The notes under the pieces: model-generated
What the model was told of the DNA's origin: nothing
Database searches by the model: none
Seen by the model: the letters and a program-made list of their open reading frames with translations, nothing else
Translations under genes and position numbers: made by a program
Origin: Xanthomonas bonasiae
GTDB taxonomy: Bacteria > Pseudomonadota > Gammaproteobacteria > Xanthomonadales > Xanthomonadaceae
Direction of reading: 5' to 3'
NCBI RefSeq assembly: GCF_017163705.1
Contig: NZ_JAFIWB010000026.1
Span: 1-64,000, forward strand
Length of the DNA stretch: 64,000 nt
Part shown: positions 1-9,173 of the stretch, one piece after another
Layout of the letters: every line of letters begins with the position of its first letter
How positions within the stretch are numbered: the stretch's first letter is position 1

Positions 1-284
1 CCGGTGATCATGTTCTTGACGTAGTCCGCGTGACCCGGGCAATCGACGTGCGCGTAGTGACGGTTCGGGGATTCGTACTCCACGTGCGCGGTCGAGATCG
101 TGATGCCGCGCGCCTTCTCTTCCGGCGCCGCGTCGATCGCGTCGTACGCCTTGAACTCGCCGCCGAAGCGCTCTGCGCCGATCTTGGTCAGCGCCGCGGT
201 CAGCGTGGTCTTGCCGTGGTCGACGTGACCGATGGTGCCGACGTTGACGTGCGGCTTGGTGCGCTCGAACTTACCCTTGGCCAT
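1..284 (-). CDS. tuf: Elongation factor Tu, N-terminal part (cut by window edge)
   Basis: This is the first 94 codons of EF-Tu, the GTPase that carries aminoacyl-tRNA to the ribosome. The reverse strand opens with [20 protein letters not shown], and the G1 loop GHVDHGKT follows directly. The switch region with ARGITI and the G3 motif DCPGH are also readable. The gene runs off the left edge. It lies just downstream of tRNA-Thr, tRNA-Gly and tRNA-Tyr on the same strand, the same grouping as the E. coli tRNA-tufB operon, so this is probably the tufB-type copy. The ATG at 284 follows a purine-rich stretch that can serve as a ribosome binding site. Confidence 0.97.
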   Translation of the reverse strand, partial: MAKGKFERTKPHVNVGTIGHVDHGKTTLTAALTKIGAERFGGEFKAYDAIDAAPEEKARGITISTAHVEYESPNRHYAHVDCPGHADYVKNMIT

Positions 285-329
285 GGCTGCTTCTTCTCGG
301 TGATCGTAGAAAGATTTGGAGACTGAATA

Positions 330-405
330 TGGTGCTCACGAAAGGAATCGAACCTTCGACCTCCTCCTTACCAAGGAGGTGCTCTACCGACTGAGCTACG
401 TGAGC
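330..405 (-). tRNA. tRNA-Thr (anticodon GGT)
   Basis: The reverse strand folds into a complete cloverleaf with acceptor GCTCACG paired to CGTGAGC, discriminator A and encoded CCA. The anticodon loop TTGGTAA is closed by a CCTCC/GGAGG stem, and the T-arm contains GGTTCGATTCC. It lies about 45 bases upstream of tuf and is presumably cut from the same transcript. Confidence 0.97.
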
Positions 406-435
406 GTAGTTCTATTGTGACACAAGCGCGTTCAA

Positions 436-509
436 TGGAGCGGGAGACGGGAATCGAACCCGCACCATCAGCTTGGAAGGCTGAGGTTCTACCGTTGAAC
501 TACTCCCGC
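436..509 (-). tRNA. tRNA-Gly (anticodon TCC)
   Basis: The reverse strand shows acceptor GCGGGAG paired to CTCCCGC, discriminator T and encoded CCA. The anticodon loop CTTCCAA sits on a TCAGC/GCTGA stem. It lies between tRNA-Thr and tRNA-Tyr in the tuf operon. Confidence 0.97.
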
Positions 510-541
510 TACGGGATGCCGCACTGCCACAACAAAAAAAC

Positions 542-627
542 TGGTGGAGGGAGGTGGATTCGAACCACCGAAGGCGTAAGCCAGCAGATTTACAGTCTGC
601 CCCCGTTGGCCGCTTGGGTATCCCTCC
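542..627 (-). tRNA. tRNA-Tyr (anticodon GTA)
   Basis: This is a class II tRNA of 86 bases with a long variable arm. The reverse strand has acceptor GGAGGGA/TCCCTCC, anticodon loop CTGTAAA on a GCAGA/TCTGC stem, and encoded CCA. It is the first tRNA of the Tyr-Gly-Thr-tuf transcription unit. Confidence 0.97.
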
Positions 628-686
628 AGCTACCCGTCCCGACCAGGCCGCAAGGCCGAAATCAGTCCGGGGTGAAACAGCCCGCT

Positions 687-715
687 ATTCTTCCCTGACA
701 TCCCCGCCTTGTCAA
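687..715 (-). promoter_or_regulatory. Probable sigma-70 promoter of the tRNA-tuf operon
   Basis: On the reverse strand a perfect -35 TTGACA (715-710) is separated by exactly 17 bases from AAGAAT (692-687), which matches 4 of 6 bases of the -10 consensus. The bases after the -10 are GC-rich (AGCGGGC), as in discriminators of stringently controlled stable-RNA promoters. It lies about 60 bases upstream of the tRNA-Tyr 5' end. The assignment rests on pattern only. Confidence 0.6.
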
Positions 716-795
716 CAGTATTTTGACGCGATGTCGCAGGAAACGCGCACCGCGCGCGCCGCGCCCGTGGCACGGCGCGAACGCGCGCATGCGGG

Positions 796-1887
796 TTAGA
801 CGTTGAAGCGGAAATGCAGCACGTCGCCTTCCTGCACGCGGTATTCCTTGCCCTCCAGGCGCAGCCGCCCGGCCTCGCGCGCACCGGCTTCGCCCTTGTA
901 CTTGATGAAGTCGTCGTAGGCGATGGTTTCGGCGCGGATGAAGCCCTTCTCGAAATCGGTGTGGATCACCGCGGCGGCCTGCGGCGCGGTCGATCCGGCC
1001 TTCACCGTCCACGCGCGCACTTCCTTGACGCCGGCGGTGAAATAGGTCTGCAGCCCGAGCAGCGAATACGCCGCGCGGATCACCCGGTTCAAGCCCGGCT
1101 CGGCCAGGCCCAGGTCGGCCAGGAAGGTGTCGCGGTCGGCGTCGTCCAGCTGCGACAGCTCTTCCTCGATCGCCGCCGACACCGGCACCACTTCGGCGCC
1201 CTCGGTGGCGGCGCGCGCGCGCACCGCATCCAGGTGCGGGTTGTTCTCGAAGCCGTCCTCGAGCACGTTGGCGATGTACATCACCGGCTTGAGCGTGAGC
1301 AGGAACAGGTCGCGCACCAGCGCCTTCTCCTCCTCGTCCAGGCCCGCGCCGCGCCCGGCCTTGCCGTCGGCCAGCGCGGCCTGCAGCTTGGCCAGGACCG
1401 GCTTGCGCGCGGCCGCGTCCTTGTCGCCGCCCTTGGCGCTGCGCTCGGCGCGGTTCAACGCCTTCTCGACGCTGTCCAGATCGGCCAGGGCCAGCTCGGT
1501 ATCGATGGTCTCGATGTCCGAGATCGGATCGACCTTGTTGTTGACGTGGATGACGTCGGCGTTCTCGAAGCAACGCACCACGTGGGTGATCGCATCGACC
1601 TCGCGGATGTGCGCCAGGAACTTGTTGCCCAGACCCTCGCCGCTGGCCGCGCCGGCGACCAGGCCGGCGATGTCGACGAACTCGACCGCGGTCGGCACGA
1701 CCTTCTGCGGATTGATGATCTTGGACAGCTCGCCCAGCCGCGGATCCGGCACCGGCACCACGCCGACGTTGGGCTCGATGGTGCAGAACGGGAAGTTGGC
1801 CGCAGCGATGCCCGCCTTGGTCAGCGCATTGAACAGAGTCGACTTGCCGACGTTGGGCAGGCCGACGATGCCGCATTTGATGCCCAT
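796..1887 (-). CDS. ychF: Redox-regulated ATPase YchF (Obg family)
   Basis: This is a P-loop protein of the Obg/YchF group that binds the ribosome and hydrolyses ATP rather than GTP in studied members. At 363 residues it is full length. The N-terminus carries the Walker A GLPNVGKS (residues 9-16) and the switch segment [10 protein letters not shown]. The altered base-recognition motif NVLE, in place of NKxD, is visible around residue 205. The C-terminus (about 280-363) is the TGS domain ending in DVLHFRFNV. It is the last gene of the prs-rplY-pth-ychF series. About 75 bases, filled by a G-rich inverted repeat, separate it from pth. Confidence 0.97.
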   Translation of the reverse strand: MGIKCGIVGLPNVGKSTLFNALTKAGIAAANFPFCTIEPNVGVVPVPDPRLGELSKIINPQKVVPTAVEFVDIAGLVAGAASGEGLGNKFLAHIREVDAITHVVRCFENADVIHVNNKVDPISDIETIDTELALADLDSVEKALNRAERSAKGGDKDAAARKPVLAKLQAALADGKAGRGAGLDEEEKALVRDLFLLTLKPVMYIANVLEDGFENNPHLDAVRARAATEGAEVVPVSAAIEEELSQLDDADRDTFLADLGLAEPGLNRVIRAAYSLLGLQTYFTAGVKEVRAWTVKAGSTAPQAAAVIHTDFEKGFIRAETIAYDDFIKYKGEAGAREAGRLRLEGKEYRVQEGDVLHFRFNV

Positions 1888-1897
1888 GGTTCACTTC

Positions 1898-1972
1898 CGG
1901 GATTTGGGATTCGGGATTGGAGATTCGCCATGCCGCACGGCCGCGAATCCCCAATCCCCAATCACGAATCCC
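1898..1972. repeat. G-rich inverted repeat, copy 1, overlapping the 3' end of pth
   Basis: The left arm holds GGGATTT, GGGATTC and GGGATTGG units. The right arm is the complementary series of GAATCCCC units, around a core of about 20 bases. It fills the pth-ychF gap, and its right arm supplies the last codons and TGA stop of pth (1962). Related copies lie at 3327, 14621, 48296 and 53662. Confidence 0.85.
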
Positions 1973-2546
1973 TGCTCGTATGCAACCGCTTCATCGCCTC
2001 GTTGAAATCGCCCTGCACCGCCAGCGGCAGCACCGCGATGGCGTCGTCGATGGCGCGGTCGATCAGGATCTGGTCGTCCTTGCTCGCACGCCCCAGCACC
2101 CAGGGGACGACCTTGTCCTTGTGGCCGGGATGGCCGATGCCGATGCGTAGCCGATGGAAGCCGGCATGCCCGAGCAGGCGGATGGTGTCGCGCAAGCCGT
2201 TCTGCCCGCCATGGCCGCCGTCGAACTTGAGCCGCGCCGTGCCCGGCGCCAGATCCAGTTCGTCGTGCGCCAGCAGCGCCTGCGCCGGTTCGATCTTCCA
2301 GTAGCGCAACGCGGCGGTCACCGACTTGCCGCTGAGATTCATGAAGGTGGCCGGCTTCAGCAGCCACAGCGCCTGCCCGGCCACATCGACCTTGGCGGTT
2401 TCGCCGAACAGCTTGGCGTCCACGCTCCAGCGCGCGCCGGCCCGCTCGGCCAGATGTTCGACAAAACGAAACCCGGCGTTGTGCCGGGTGTTCGCGTGTT
2501 CGGCTCCGGGATTGCCCAGACCGACGATCAGACGCAGACCAGTCAT
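1962..2546 (-). CDS. pth: Peptidyl-tRNA hydrolase
   Basis: The enzyme releases peptides from peptidyl-tRNAs that drop off the ribosome and is essential in most bacteria. The 194-residue product is of normal length. It starts MTGLRLIVGLGNPG and has the family block TRHNAGF with the catalytic histidine near residue 22. Further conserved segments are KPATFMNLSG, HDELDL and GHGGQNGLRD. It follows rplY by 54 bases on the same strand, a common arrangement. The last residues, including the stop, lie inside a repetitive G-rich inverted repeat, so the C-terminal tail appears to have been set by the repeat. Confidence 0.97.
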   Translation of the reverse strand: MTGLRLIVGLGNPGAEHANTRHNAGFRFVEHLAERAGARWSVDAKLFGETAKVDVAGQALWLLKPATFMNLSGKSVTAALRYWKIEPAQALLAHDELDLAPGTARLKFDGGHGGQNGLRDTIRLLGHAGFHRLRIGIGHPGHKDKVVPWVLGRASKDDQILIDRAIDDAIAVLPLAVQGDFNEAMKRLHTSRDS

Positions 2547-2600
2547 GCCGCAGCATCGCCGCAGCGCCCGGACCCGATGGCCCGGGCGCTGCGCAGGCGA

Positions 2601-3248
2601 TTACTTGCCGTCCTTCTTCGCCGGCTCGGCCGCGGCCGGAGCCTCGGTCGCTTCCGGCTCGGCCTCGATCTGGCCGTGCTTGGCGATGACCACCGCCACG
2701 TCGTGCTCCTTGCCCAGCTTCAGCTCGGGCAGCTCGACGCCGGCCGGCAGCTTCAGGTCGGACAGGTGGATCACGTCGCCGACGGACAGCGCGGACAGGT
2801 CGACTTCGACGAACTCCGGCAGGTCCTTCGGCAGGCACACGACCTGGATCTCGTTCAGCTCGTGGGTGACGACCACTTCGGCCGACTTGCCGGCCGGCGA
2901 GGTGTCCTCGTTGAGGAAGTGCAGCGGCACCGAAGCGTGCAGCGCCTCGTTGTCGTTCACGCGCTGGAAGTCGATGTGCATGATCAGCTGCTTGAACGGG
3001 TGGCGCTGCATATCGCGCAGCAGCACCTTCTGGATGTCGCCGTTCAGGCTCAGGCTCAGGATCGACGAATAGAACCAGTCGTTCTGGCTGGCCAGCCAGA
3101 CTTCGTTGTGGTTGAGCTCGATGTTGACCGGCTTCAGTTCGCCACCGTAGACGATGGCGGGGATCAGGCCGTCGCGACGGAGGCGGCGGCTCGCACCCTT
3201 ACCCTCGACCTCGCGGCGCTGAACCTTGATTTCATGTGTGGTTGCCAT
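2601..3248 (-). CDS. rplY: 50S ribosomal protein L25 (long, Ctc-type)
   Basis: This is a 5S rRNA-binding ribosomal protein. The 215-residue form has the L25 N-terminal RNA-binding domain (residues 1-95, with GASRRLRR and IPAIVYGG). After it comes the TL5/Ctc C-terminal beta domain (about 100-190). The tail is rich in Ala, Glu and Pro and ends in several lysines. The ATG at 3248 gives MATTHEIKV. It lies between prs and pth on the same strand. The leader carries an AACCGCC/GGCGGTT hairpin (3274-3291) that could act in attenuation or processing. Confidence 0.97.
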   Translation of the reverse strand: MATTHEIKVQRREVEGKGASRRLRRDGLIPAIVYGGELKPVNIELNHNEVWLASQNDWFYSSILSLSLNGDIQKVLLRDMQRHPFKQLIMHIDFQRVNDNEALHASVPLHFLNEDTSPAGKSAEVVVTHELNEIQVVCLPKDLPEFVEVDLSALSVGDVIHLSDLKLPAGVELPELKLGKEHDVAVVIAKHGQIEAEPEATEAPAAAEPAKKDGK

Positions 3249-3273
3249 TTGCGTTTACTACCTTGGTTGAATG

Positions 3274-3291
3274 AACCGCCTCGCGGCGGTT
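3274..3291. terminator. Hairpin in the rplY leader
   Basis: AACCGCC and GGCGGTT pair perfectly around a TCGC loop, 26 bases upstream of the rplY start. No U-tract follows on the minus strand, so it may be a pausing, processing or attenuation hairpin rather than a full terminator. This is inference from sequence only. Confidence 0.35.
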
Positions 3292-3326
3292 TTGAGGACT
3301 CTTCCGCGACCAGAAGAGTCTGTGAA

Positions 3327-3416
3327 GCCGGGAGTGGGGAATCGGGAATGGGGAATCGGACAAAGCGCGACACTGCGCCGTTGCGATTCCCTATTCCCGA
3401 TTCCCCATTCCCAGCC
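3327..3416. repeat. G-rich inverted repeat, copy 2 (prs-rplY gap)
   Basis: The left arm has GGGAGT, GGGGAAT, GGGAAT and GGGGAAT units. The right arm repeats ATTCCC units in the opposite sense, around a core containing AAAGCGCG and TGCGCCGTTGCG. The right arm ends on the base next to the prs stop codon. It carries four G-runs on one strand, enough to draw a G-quadruplex. Confidence 0.85.
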
Positions 3417-4376
3417 TTAATCCACGTACAACGAACTCACCGACTCGCCGAAGGCGATGCGGCGGATGGTTTCGGCCAGCAGCTCGGCGACGCTGAGCTG
3501 GCGGATCTTGCTGCAGCCGCGCGCGGCGTCGGACAACGGAATCGTGTCGGTGACGACCAGTTCGTCGAGCTGCGAATTGCTGATATTGCTGACCGCCGGG
3601 CCCGACAGCACCGGATGGGTGCAGTACGCGGCCACCTTCAGCGCGCCCTGCGCCTTCAGCGCGGCCGCCGCGGCGCACAGGGTGCCGGCGGTGTCGACGA
3701 TGTCGTCGACCAGCACGCAGGTCTTGCCTTCGACGTCGCCGATGATGTTCATCACCGTGGACACGTTGGCGCGCGGGCGGCGCTTGTCGATGATCGCCAG
3801 GTCGGCGTCGTCCAGGCGCTTGGCCACGGCGCGGGCGCGGACCACGCCGCCCACGTCAGGCGACACCACGATCAGGTTGTCGGTGCCGTAGGCGCGCCAG
3901 ATGTCGGCCAGCAGCAGCGGCGAGGCGTAGACGTTGTCGACCGGGATGTCGAAGAAGCCCTGGATCTGGTCGGCGTGCAGGTCCACTGTCAGCACGCGGT
4001 CGGCATTGACCGCGGTGAACATCTTCGCCGCGACCTTGGCGGTGATCGGCACGCGCGAGGAACGCATGCGCCGGTCCTGCCGCGAGTAGCCGAAGTACGG
4101 CACCACCGCGGTGACGCTGGCGGCGCTGGCGCGCTTGAGCGCGTCGATCAGCACCAGCAGCTCCATCAGGTTTTCCGCGCTGGGCGCGCAGGTCGGCTGG
4201 ATCACGAACACTTCCTGCCGGCGCACGTTCTCCTCGATCTCCACCTGCACTTCGCCATCGGAGAAGCGCGACACCATCGCCTTGCCGGGACGCACGCCCA
4301 GCTCCTTGCAGATGCTCTTGGCAAGCGGCTTGTTGGCATTGCCGGAGAACACCAGCAGGTTACGTTGATCTTGCAT
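3417..4376 (-). CDS. prs: Ribose-phosphate pyrophosphokinase (PRPP synthetase)
   Basis: The enzyme makes PRPP from ribose 5-phosphate and ATP for purine, pyrimidine, His, Trp and NAD synthesis. The 319-residue product starts [20 protein letters not shown] at the ATG at 4376. It contains the regulatory-flexible segment GYSRQDRR and the PRPP-binding loop [12 protein letters not shown] near residue 220. It is preceded by tRNA-Gln and ispE on the same strand and followed by rplY, the usual Xanthomonas order. Upstream in-frame codons extend the open frame through the tRNA gene but are not coding. Confidence 0.98.
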   Translation of the reverse strand: MQDQRNLLVFSGNANKPLAKSICKELGVRPGKAMVSRFSDGEVQVEIEENVRRQEVFVIQPTCAPSAENLMELLVLIDALKRASAASVTAVVPYFGYSRQDRRMRSSRVPITAKVAAKMFTAVNADRVLTVDLHADQIQGFFDIPVDNVYASPLLLADIWRAYGTDNLIVVSPDVGGVVRARAVAKRLDDADLAIIDKRRPRANVSTVMNIIGDVEGKTCVLVDDIVDTAGTLCAAAAALKAQGALKVAAYCTHPVLSGPAVSNISNSQLDELVVTDTIPLSDAARGCSKIRQLSVAELLAETIRRIAFGESVSSLYVD

Positions 4377-4476
4377 GAGGAGTGTCTCGGGCGGCGGCGG
4401 CGAAAGAACTGCGAAACGAAGAAACAGCATGAAACTTGGGAAAACCCAGGCGAAGAAGGCTTCTACCTGTTGAACC

Positions 4477-4496
4477 CCCGCACATGGATGTGCGGG
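4477..4496. terminator. Perfect hairpin between tRNA-Gln and prs
   Basis: CCCGCACAT and ATGTGCGGG pair perfectly around two bases. It lies 28 bases downstream of the tRNA-Gln 3' end on the minus strand and about 100 bases before prs. It has no U-tract, so a role in tRNA 3' processing or mRNA 5'-end stability is as likely as termination. Confidence 0.4.
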
Positions 4497-4524
4497 CTCT
4501 TGCAGAGGGATCTGCAGACACAAT

Positions 4525-4601
4525 TGGCAGGGGCGGTAGGATTCGAACCTACGAATGCCAGGATCAAAACCTGGTGCCTTGGGCCTCTTGGCGACGCCCC
4601 T
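4525..4601 (-). tRNA. tRNA-Gln (anticodon TTG)
   Basis: The reverse strand has acceptor AGGGGCG/CGCCCCT, discriminator G and encoded CCA. The anticodon loop TTTTGAT lies on a CCAGG/CCTGG stem. Its 5' end is only 14 bases after the ispE stop and prs follows, so it is embedded in a protein-coding transcript. Confidence 0.97.
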
Positions 4602-4615
4602 GCATGAAACTGTTG

Positions 4616-5479
4616 CTATGCCTCCAGCGCATCGAGCAGCGGCGATCGGGTCACGCCGCCGGCCACCCAGGCGCGCAACCCGTCCGGCAAGGCCGCCAGC
4701 GCGCGCACGGCGGCAGCGCGATCGGCGAACTCGACGAAACACCCGCTCCCCGACCCGGTAAGGCGCGGCGTGCCGATCTGCGCAAGCGCCTGGAACACGG
4801 CCTGGATGGCCGGTTCGCGGCGGAGCAGCACCGGCTCGAACGCATTGCCGAGCAGGAAACCTGAAACGAAGTCGGCCATTTTCGCGGGCGCGGCATCCCG
4901 CGTCAAATCCGGGGCCTGGAACAGCGCCGCGGTGGGCACGTGAACCGCCGGATCGGCCAGCACGTACCAGGCCGGCGGCAGGCGCAACGGGGTCAGCCGT
5001 TCGCCCACCCCTTCGGCCCAGGCATCGCGGCCGCGCACGAATACCGGCACGTCCGCGCCCAGCGTCAGACCCAGGCCGGCCAGCGCATCCTCGTCCATTC
5101 CGGCGCCCCACAGCGCATTTAGCGCGACCAGCGCGGTCGCCGCGTCGGACGAGCCGCCACCGAAACCACCACCTGCAGGAATGCGCTTTTCGACGCGGAT
5201 GTCGACACCTTGAGCGATCTTGGCGTTCGTTTGCAGCAGTCGCGCGGCCCGCACCAACAGGTCGTCGGCCTCGGCGACGCCTGCCACGGAGTCGCCGATC
5301 CGCGCCACCACGCCGTCGGCGCGCACGCGCAGATGCACGGTGTCGCCCCAATCCAGCAGGCGGAAGACGGTCTGCAGTTCGTGATAGCCGTCGGCGCGGC
5401 GGCCGGTGATCTGCAGAAACAGGTTCAGCTTCGCCGGGGCCGGCCACGCCGACCAGCCGCCCTCTTCCACGGCGCTCAT
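4616..5479 (-). CDS. ispE: 4-diphosphocytidyl-2-C-methyl-D-erythritol kinase
   Basis: This GHMP-family kinase phosphorylates CDP-ME in the MEP pathway to isoprenoid precursors. The 287-residue protein carries the substrate segment [20 protein letters not shown] near the N-terminus. The glycine-rich ATP loop [12 protein letters not shown] sits around residue 97 and the C-terminal motif GSGSGCF around 250. The ATG at 5479 overlaps the lolB stop as ATGA, which supports both the start and translational coupling. tRNA-Gln follows after 14 bases. Confidence 0.97.
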   Translation of the reverse strand: MSAVEEGGWSAWPAPAKLNLFLQITGRRADGYHELQTVFRLLDWGDTVHLRVRADGVVARIGDSVAGVAEADDLLVRAARLLQTNAKIAQGVDIRVEKRIPAGGGFGGGSSDAATALVALNALWGAGMDEDALAGLGLTLGADVPVFVRGRDAWAEGVGERLTPLRLPPAWYVLADPAVHVPTAALFQAPDLTRDAAPAKMADFVSGFLLGNAFEPVLLRREPAIQAVFQALAQIGTPRLTGSGSGCFVEFADRAAAVRALAALPDGLRAWVAGGVTRSPLLDALEA

Positions 5480-6129
5480 GGCGCGGCGAAGTCCCACTGG
5501 TCCAGCAACAGGCGCACCTTGGCGTCGCCGTTGCGCGCCTCGATGCGCCGTGGCAGGGCCGGACGGCCGTCGCTGGGCGGATACCACTCCTGGAACTGGA
5601 TCTCCCAGCCCATCTGCCGCAGGGTCTGCGGGCGCCCCTCGGCGTCGTAGCTCACCTGCTCGGGTGCGCCCACGTCCGCCGCGACCTGTCCGCGCACCCA
5701 ATCCGGCAGCAGATTGACCGGAATCTCCCAACCGGTGGCCTCGAGCAGCAGCTGCTGCGCGTCATCGCCGGCGCGCGGACCGCCCTCCAGCCCTTCCAGA
5801 CGGCCTCCCCCGCGCTGACTGTCGCCGGTCAGGCGCCAGCTCTGCCGGGTCACCGGCGCGCTGAGCTCGATCCGGTACTGGCGCTGCTGCTGCGCCCAGT
5901 CGATGCGACCACTGCCGCCATTGCGGCCCTTGGTGATCGCCACCCGACCCTGGAACGACCACTGCGGATGCGCCTGCAGCCAAGCGCCGCGGGCCGCTTC
6001 GGCCTGGCGCGCGGCGTCGCCTAGCGGCGCGCTCGCGGCCGGCGGCGCCTGCCGCGGCGCCAGCGAACTGCAGCCGGCCAGTGTCAGCAGCGCCGTCAGC
6101 GCCCATGCCGCGCGCAACGCCGACCTCAC
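5476..6129 (-). CDS. lolB: Outer-membrane lipoprotein insertion factor LolB
   Basis: LolB accepts lipoproteins from LolA and inserts them into the outer membrane. The 217-residue protein starts at GTG 6129, which overlaps the stop of the TPR gene as GTGA. That start gives a short lipoprotein signal with lipobox LAGC and modified Cys20. The body shows the LolB pattern with WSFQGRVAI near residue 55 and further conserved segments around [14 protein letters not shown]. The lolB-ispE-prs order is conserved in gammaproteobacteria. A longer open frame upstream would bury the signal peptide and is unlikely. Confidence 0.93.
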   Translation of the reverse strand: MRSALRAAWALTALLTLAGCSSLAPRQAPPAASAPLGDAARQAEAARGAWLQAHPQWSFQGRVAITKGRNGGSGRIDWAQQQRQYRIELSAPVTRQSWRLTGDSQRGGGRLEGLEGGPRAGDDAQQLLLEATGWEIPVNLLPDWVRGQVAADVGAPEQVSYDAEGRPQTLRQMGWEIQFQEWYPPSDGRPALPRRIEARNGDAKVRLLLDQWDFAAP

Positions 6130-7823
6130 GGCGCGACCTTTTCCATCGCCCGCTGCAGCGCGCGATTCTTCGGATCGAGCTTGCGCGCCTCGTCGAAGTA
6201 TTTCGTGGCTTCGTCGCGCTTGCCTTGTTCCCACAGCACCTGGCCGATGTGCGCGGCGATCTCCGGATCCTTGAACAGGGTCCAGGCGCGGCGTAGTTGC
6301 ACCAGCGCTTCCTGGGTCTTGCCCAACCGGTACAGCACCCAGCCGTAGCTGTCGATGATCGCGGCATTGTCCGGATCGGCGGTACGCGCGCGATCGATCA
6401 ACTGCAGCGCCTCGCGGTAGCGATGGGTGCGGTCGGCCAGGGTGTAGCCGAGCGCATTGAGCGCGGCCACGTTCTCCGGCTCGGTGACCAGGATCTTGCG
6501 CAGGTCGGCTTCGGCACGGTCGATGCGGTCGCGCCGCTCCCAGGCCAGGCCGCGCGCGTACAGCAGCGCGTTGTCGTCCGGATAGGCGGCCAGGCCGCGC
6601 TCGAACACCTGCAGTTCGCCGGCGTCGTCGCCGCTGCGCTGGCGCAATTCCGCCTCCAGCACGTAGGCGTCGCGGCGCGCGGCATCGTCGGCCTCGGCAT
6701 CGTCCTGCAGCGCGCGCGCCTCGGCGAAGGCCGCATCCTTCTGCCCGAGTTCGTACAGCGCCCCGGCGGTGCGCAGCCGCGCTTCGTTGCGCAACGGGCC
6801 GGCCGGCACGCCGCGGTACCAGGTCACCGCTTCCTGATAGCGCTTCAGGAACTCGGCGATCTTGCCGAGCAGCAGGCGCCGCTCCGGATCCGGCTGCGCG
6901 GTCTCCTTGCTCAGCTCCGCGTACAGCGCGCTCAGCGCCGCGTTGTCCTGCAGCTTGGCCAGCATCGAAGCGCGCAGGCCGTAGTTCTGGGTGTCCTGCG
7001 GACCGAGCGCCAGCACCCGCGCTGCCGCGGCGGTGTCGCCGATCGCGTCGTAGGCGTAGGCCAGCGCGCCGCGCAGTTCAGGATCGCGCGGCGCCTTGGG
7101 CTCCACGCCCTGCAGCAGCGCGCGCGCCTGCTCGGTCTTGCCGGCCTGTTGCAGCTGGGTGGCGTGCAGCAGGGCCACCCGCGGCTCCTCCGGGAAACGC
7201 TTGACCAGCTGATCGACGATGCGCTCGGCCAGCTTCGGCTGTTCCAGGCGCAGCGCCAGGCGCCCGAACTCCTGCCAGGCCTCGAGCTGGTCGGGGATGG
7301 CATTGGCGTCGAGCAGCTGGTCCAGCACCTTGGCCGCGACTTCCGGATCGCGGTTGCCGCTGACCAGCGCCACCAGCGCGTAGCGCCAGCCGCGCGCGTC
7401 CTTGTCGCGCAGCAGCGCCACCAGCAGGCCGCGCGCCTGGCGCAGATTGCCGTTGCGCAGCGCCAGCGCCGCCTCGGCGCCGCGCATCGGCAGCGACTCC
7501 GGCGCGCGCTGACGCCACAGCGCAAGGGCCTGCGCCGCGGCCGCATTGTCGTTGGCGAGCATCGCGATACGGGTCGCACGCTCGGCCAGACCGGCATCGC
7601 CGGGCGCCTCGTTCGCCGCCTGCAGGTACCAGTGCGAGGCATCGGCCAGCTGCCCGGCCTGCAGCGCGAATTCGCCGGCCAGCACCGGCGTCAACGAAGA
7701 CGCCGCGGCGCTCGGCGGCACCTTGGCGGCGGCCGTCGGCGCGGCGGCGGGGGCGCCGATGGCCGGCAAAGCGGCGAGCGCCGACAGCAATAGAACGATA
7801 CGGATGCGAATCAATGCGGGCAT
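6126..7823 (-). CDS. Tetratricopeptide repeat protein, exported
   Basis: The 565-residue protein has a signal-like N-terminus ([20 protein letters not shown], then Ala/Pro-rich). A long array of TPR-like helix pairs follows through the rest of the chain. Typical repeat signatures are visible in the C-terminal third, such as [20 protein letters not shown] and [23 protein letters not shown] arrays bind proteins, and the partner is unknown. Its stop overlaps the lolB start, so a role in the envelope alongside lipoprotein sorting is plausible, but that is inference. The ATG at 7823 is preferred over a TTG three codons earlier. It is divergent from hemA. Confidence 0.9.
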   Translation of the reverse strand: MPALIRIRIVLLLSALAALPAIGAPAAAPTAAAKVPPSAAASSLTPVLAGEFALQAGQLADASHWYLQAANEAPGDAGLAERATRIAMLANDNAAAAQALALWRQRAPESLPMRGAEAALALRNGNLRQARGLLVALLRDKDARGWRYALVALVSGNRDPEVAAKVLDQLLDANAIPDQLEAWQEFGRLALRLEQPKLAERIVDQLVKRFPEEPRVALLHATQLQQAGKTEQARALLQGVEPKAPRDPELRGALAYAYDAIGDTAAAARVLALGPQDTQNYGLRASMLAKLQDNAALSALYAELSKETAQPDPERRLLLGKIAEFLKRYQEAVTWYRGVPAGPLRNEARLRTAGALYELGQKDAAFAEARALQDDAEADDAARRDAYVLEAELRQRSGDDAGELQVFERGLAAYPDDNALLYARGLAWERRDRIDRAEADLRKILVTEPENVAALNALGYTLADRTHRYREALQLIDRARTADPDNAAIIDSYGWVLYRLGKTQEALVQLRRAWTLFKDPEIAAHIGQVLWEQGKRDEATKYFDEARKLDPKNRALQRAMEKVAP

Positions 7824-7889
7824 CGGGGGCAACCGGGCCGTAAAATGGGGCCCTGAATGGCCAGCAGCTTATCGCAAGCAACTGAACAG

Positions 7890-9173
7890 ATGACGTTGTG
7901 GGTGCTCGGATTGAACCACCAGACCGCGCCGGTCGACCTGCGCGAACGGGTGGCGTTCGCCGGCGATGCGCTGCCGCGCGCGCTGCAGTCGCTGCGCGCA
8001 TTGCCCAACGTCGCCGAGGCCGCCCTGCTGTCCACCTGCAACCGCACCGAGCTGTACGCGATCGCCGACGACGCGCAGAGCCTGGCCGACTGGCTGGATT
8101 CGCACGCGGCCGGCCTGCACGGCTATCTGTACCAGCACCAGGATGCCGACGCGGTGCGGCATCTGTTCCGCGTCGCCACCGGACTGGACTCGATGGTGCT
8201 GGGCGAGCCGCAGATCCTCGGCCAGGTGAAAGACGCCTGGGCGCTGGCGCGCGAGCACGGGGCGATGGGCAACCGCCTGGACCGGCTGTTCCAGCAAACC
8301 TTCTCGGTGGCCAAGCGCGCGCGCACCGACACCCGGGTCGGCGCCAATCCGGTCTCGGTGGCCTCCACCGCGGTGCGCCTGGCACAGAACTCCTTCGCCC
8401 GGCTCAGCGAATCGACGGTGCTGCTGGTCGGCGCCGGCGAGACCATCGAACTGGCCGCCAAGCACCTCAGCGAAGGCCGCGTGCGGCGCCTGCTGATCGC
8501 CAACCGCACCCTCGCCCACGCCCAGGAGCTGGCCAGCCGGCATGGCGGCGTGGCGCTGCCGCTGAGCGAGCTGGAACGGCATCTGCAGGAAGCCGACGTG
8601 GTGTTCTCGGCCACCGCCGCGCGCGAGCCGGTGGTGACCCGGGCGCAGGTCGAGCAGGCGCTGCGCGCGCGCAAGCACAAGCCGATGCTGCTGTTCGATC
8701 TGGCCGTGCCGCGCGACATCGAGGCCGGCGTGGCCGAGCTGGCCGATGCCTATCTGTATACCGTGGACGACCTGGAACGCGCGGTCGAGGACAATCGCCG
8801 CGGCCGCCGCGAAGCGGCCGAGGCCGCCGAGGCGATCATCGACCTGCAGGTGCTGCGCTACATCGAGACGCTGCAGGCCAGCACCCGCCAGGCGCCGCTC
8901 AAGCGCCTGCGCGCGCACGGCGACAGCACCCGCGACGACGTGCTGGCCAAGGCGCGGCAGCAGCTGGCCAACGGCAAGCCGGCCGACGAGGTGCTGGAAT
9001 TCCTCGCCAATACCCTGACCAACCGCCTGCTGCATCCGCCCACCGCGGCGCTGCGCGAGGCGGCGCTGAGCGGCGATGCCGACCTGGCCCGCGCCGCCGA
9101 GCGCCTGTTCCCGGAAAAACCGGGCTATTTCCATCCCATTCTGAAGACCGATGACACCGACCCTGCGCCGTAA
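7890..9173 (+). CDS. hemA: Glutamyl-tRNA reductase
   Basis: The enzyme reduces glutamyl-tRNA to glutamate-1-semialdehyde, the first step of C5-pathway tetrapyrrole synthesis. Counting from ATG 7890 ([14 protein letters not shown]), the catalytic cysteine in LLSTCNRTE is residue 50, the position known in the family. I therefore prefer this start over the in-frame ATG at 7857. A TAAAAT hexamer at 7841-7846 could be a -10 and would leave the earlier ATG almost without a leader. The NADPH domain has [14 protein letters not shown]. The C-terminal dimerisation helices end near residue 410. prfA starts inside its last codons. Confidence 0.97.
   Translation: MTLWVLGLNHQTAPVDLRERVAFAGDALPRALQSLRALPNVAEAALLSTCNRTELYAIADDAQSLADWLDSHAAGLHGYLYQHQDADAVRHLFRVATGLDSMVLGEPQILGQVKDAWALAREHGAMGNRLDRLFQQTFSVAKRARTDTRVGANPVSVASTAVRLAQNSFARLSESTVLLVGAGETIELAAKHLSEGRVRRLLIANRTLAHAQELASRHGGVALPLSELERHLQEADVVFSATAAREPVVTRAQVEQALRARKHKPMLLFDLAVPRDIEAGVAELADAYLYTVDDLERAVEDNRRGRREAAEAAEAIIDLQVLRYIETLQASTRQAPLKRLRAHGDSTRDDVLAKARQQLANGKPADEVLEFLANTLTNRLLHPPTAALREAALSGDADLARAAERLFPEKPGYFHPILKTDDTDPAP

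Noticed and set aside
2154-4607. 817-codon plus-strand frame
   Set aside because: It lies opposite pth, rplY and prs and has the Arg/Gln/His-rich composition typical of antisense frames in GC-rich DNA.
3417-5447. Continuous reading frame joining prs with upstream sequence
   Set aside because: The extension crosses tRNA-Gln and is out of frame with ispE; the prs start at 4376 matches the family N-terminus.
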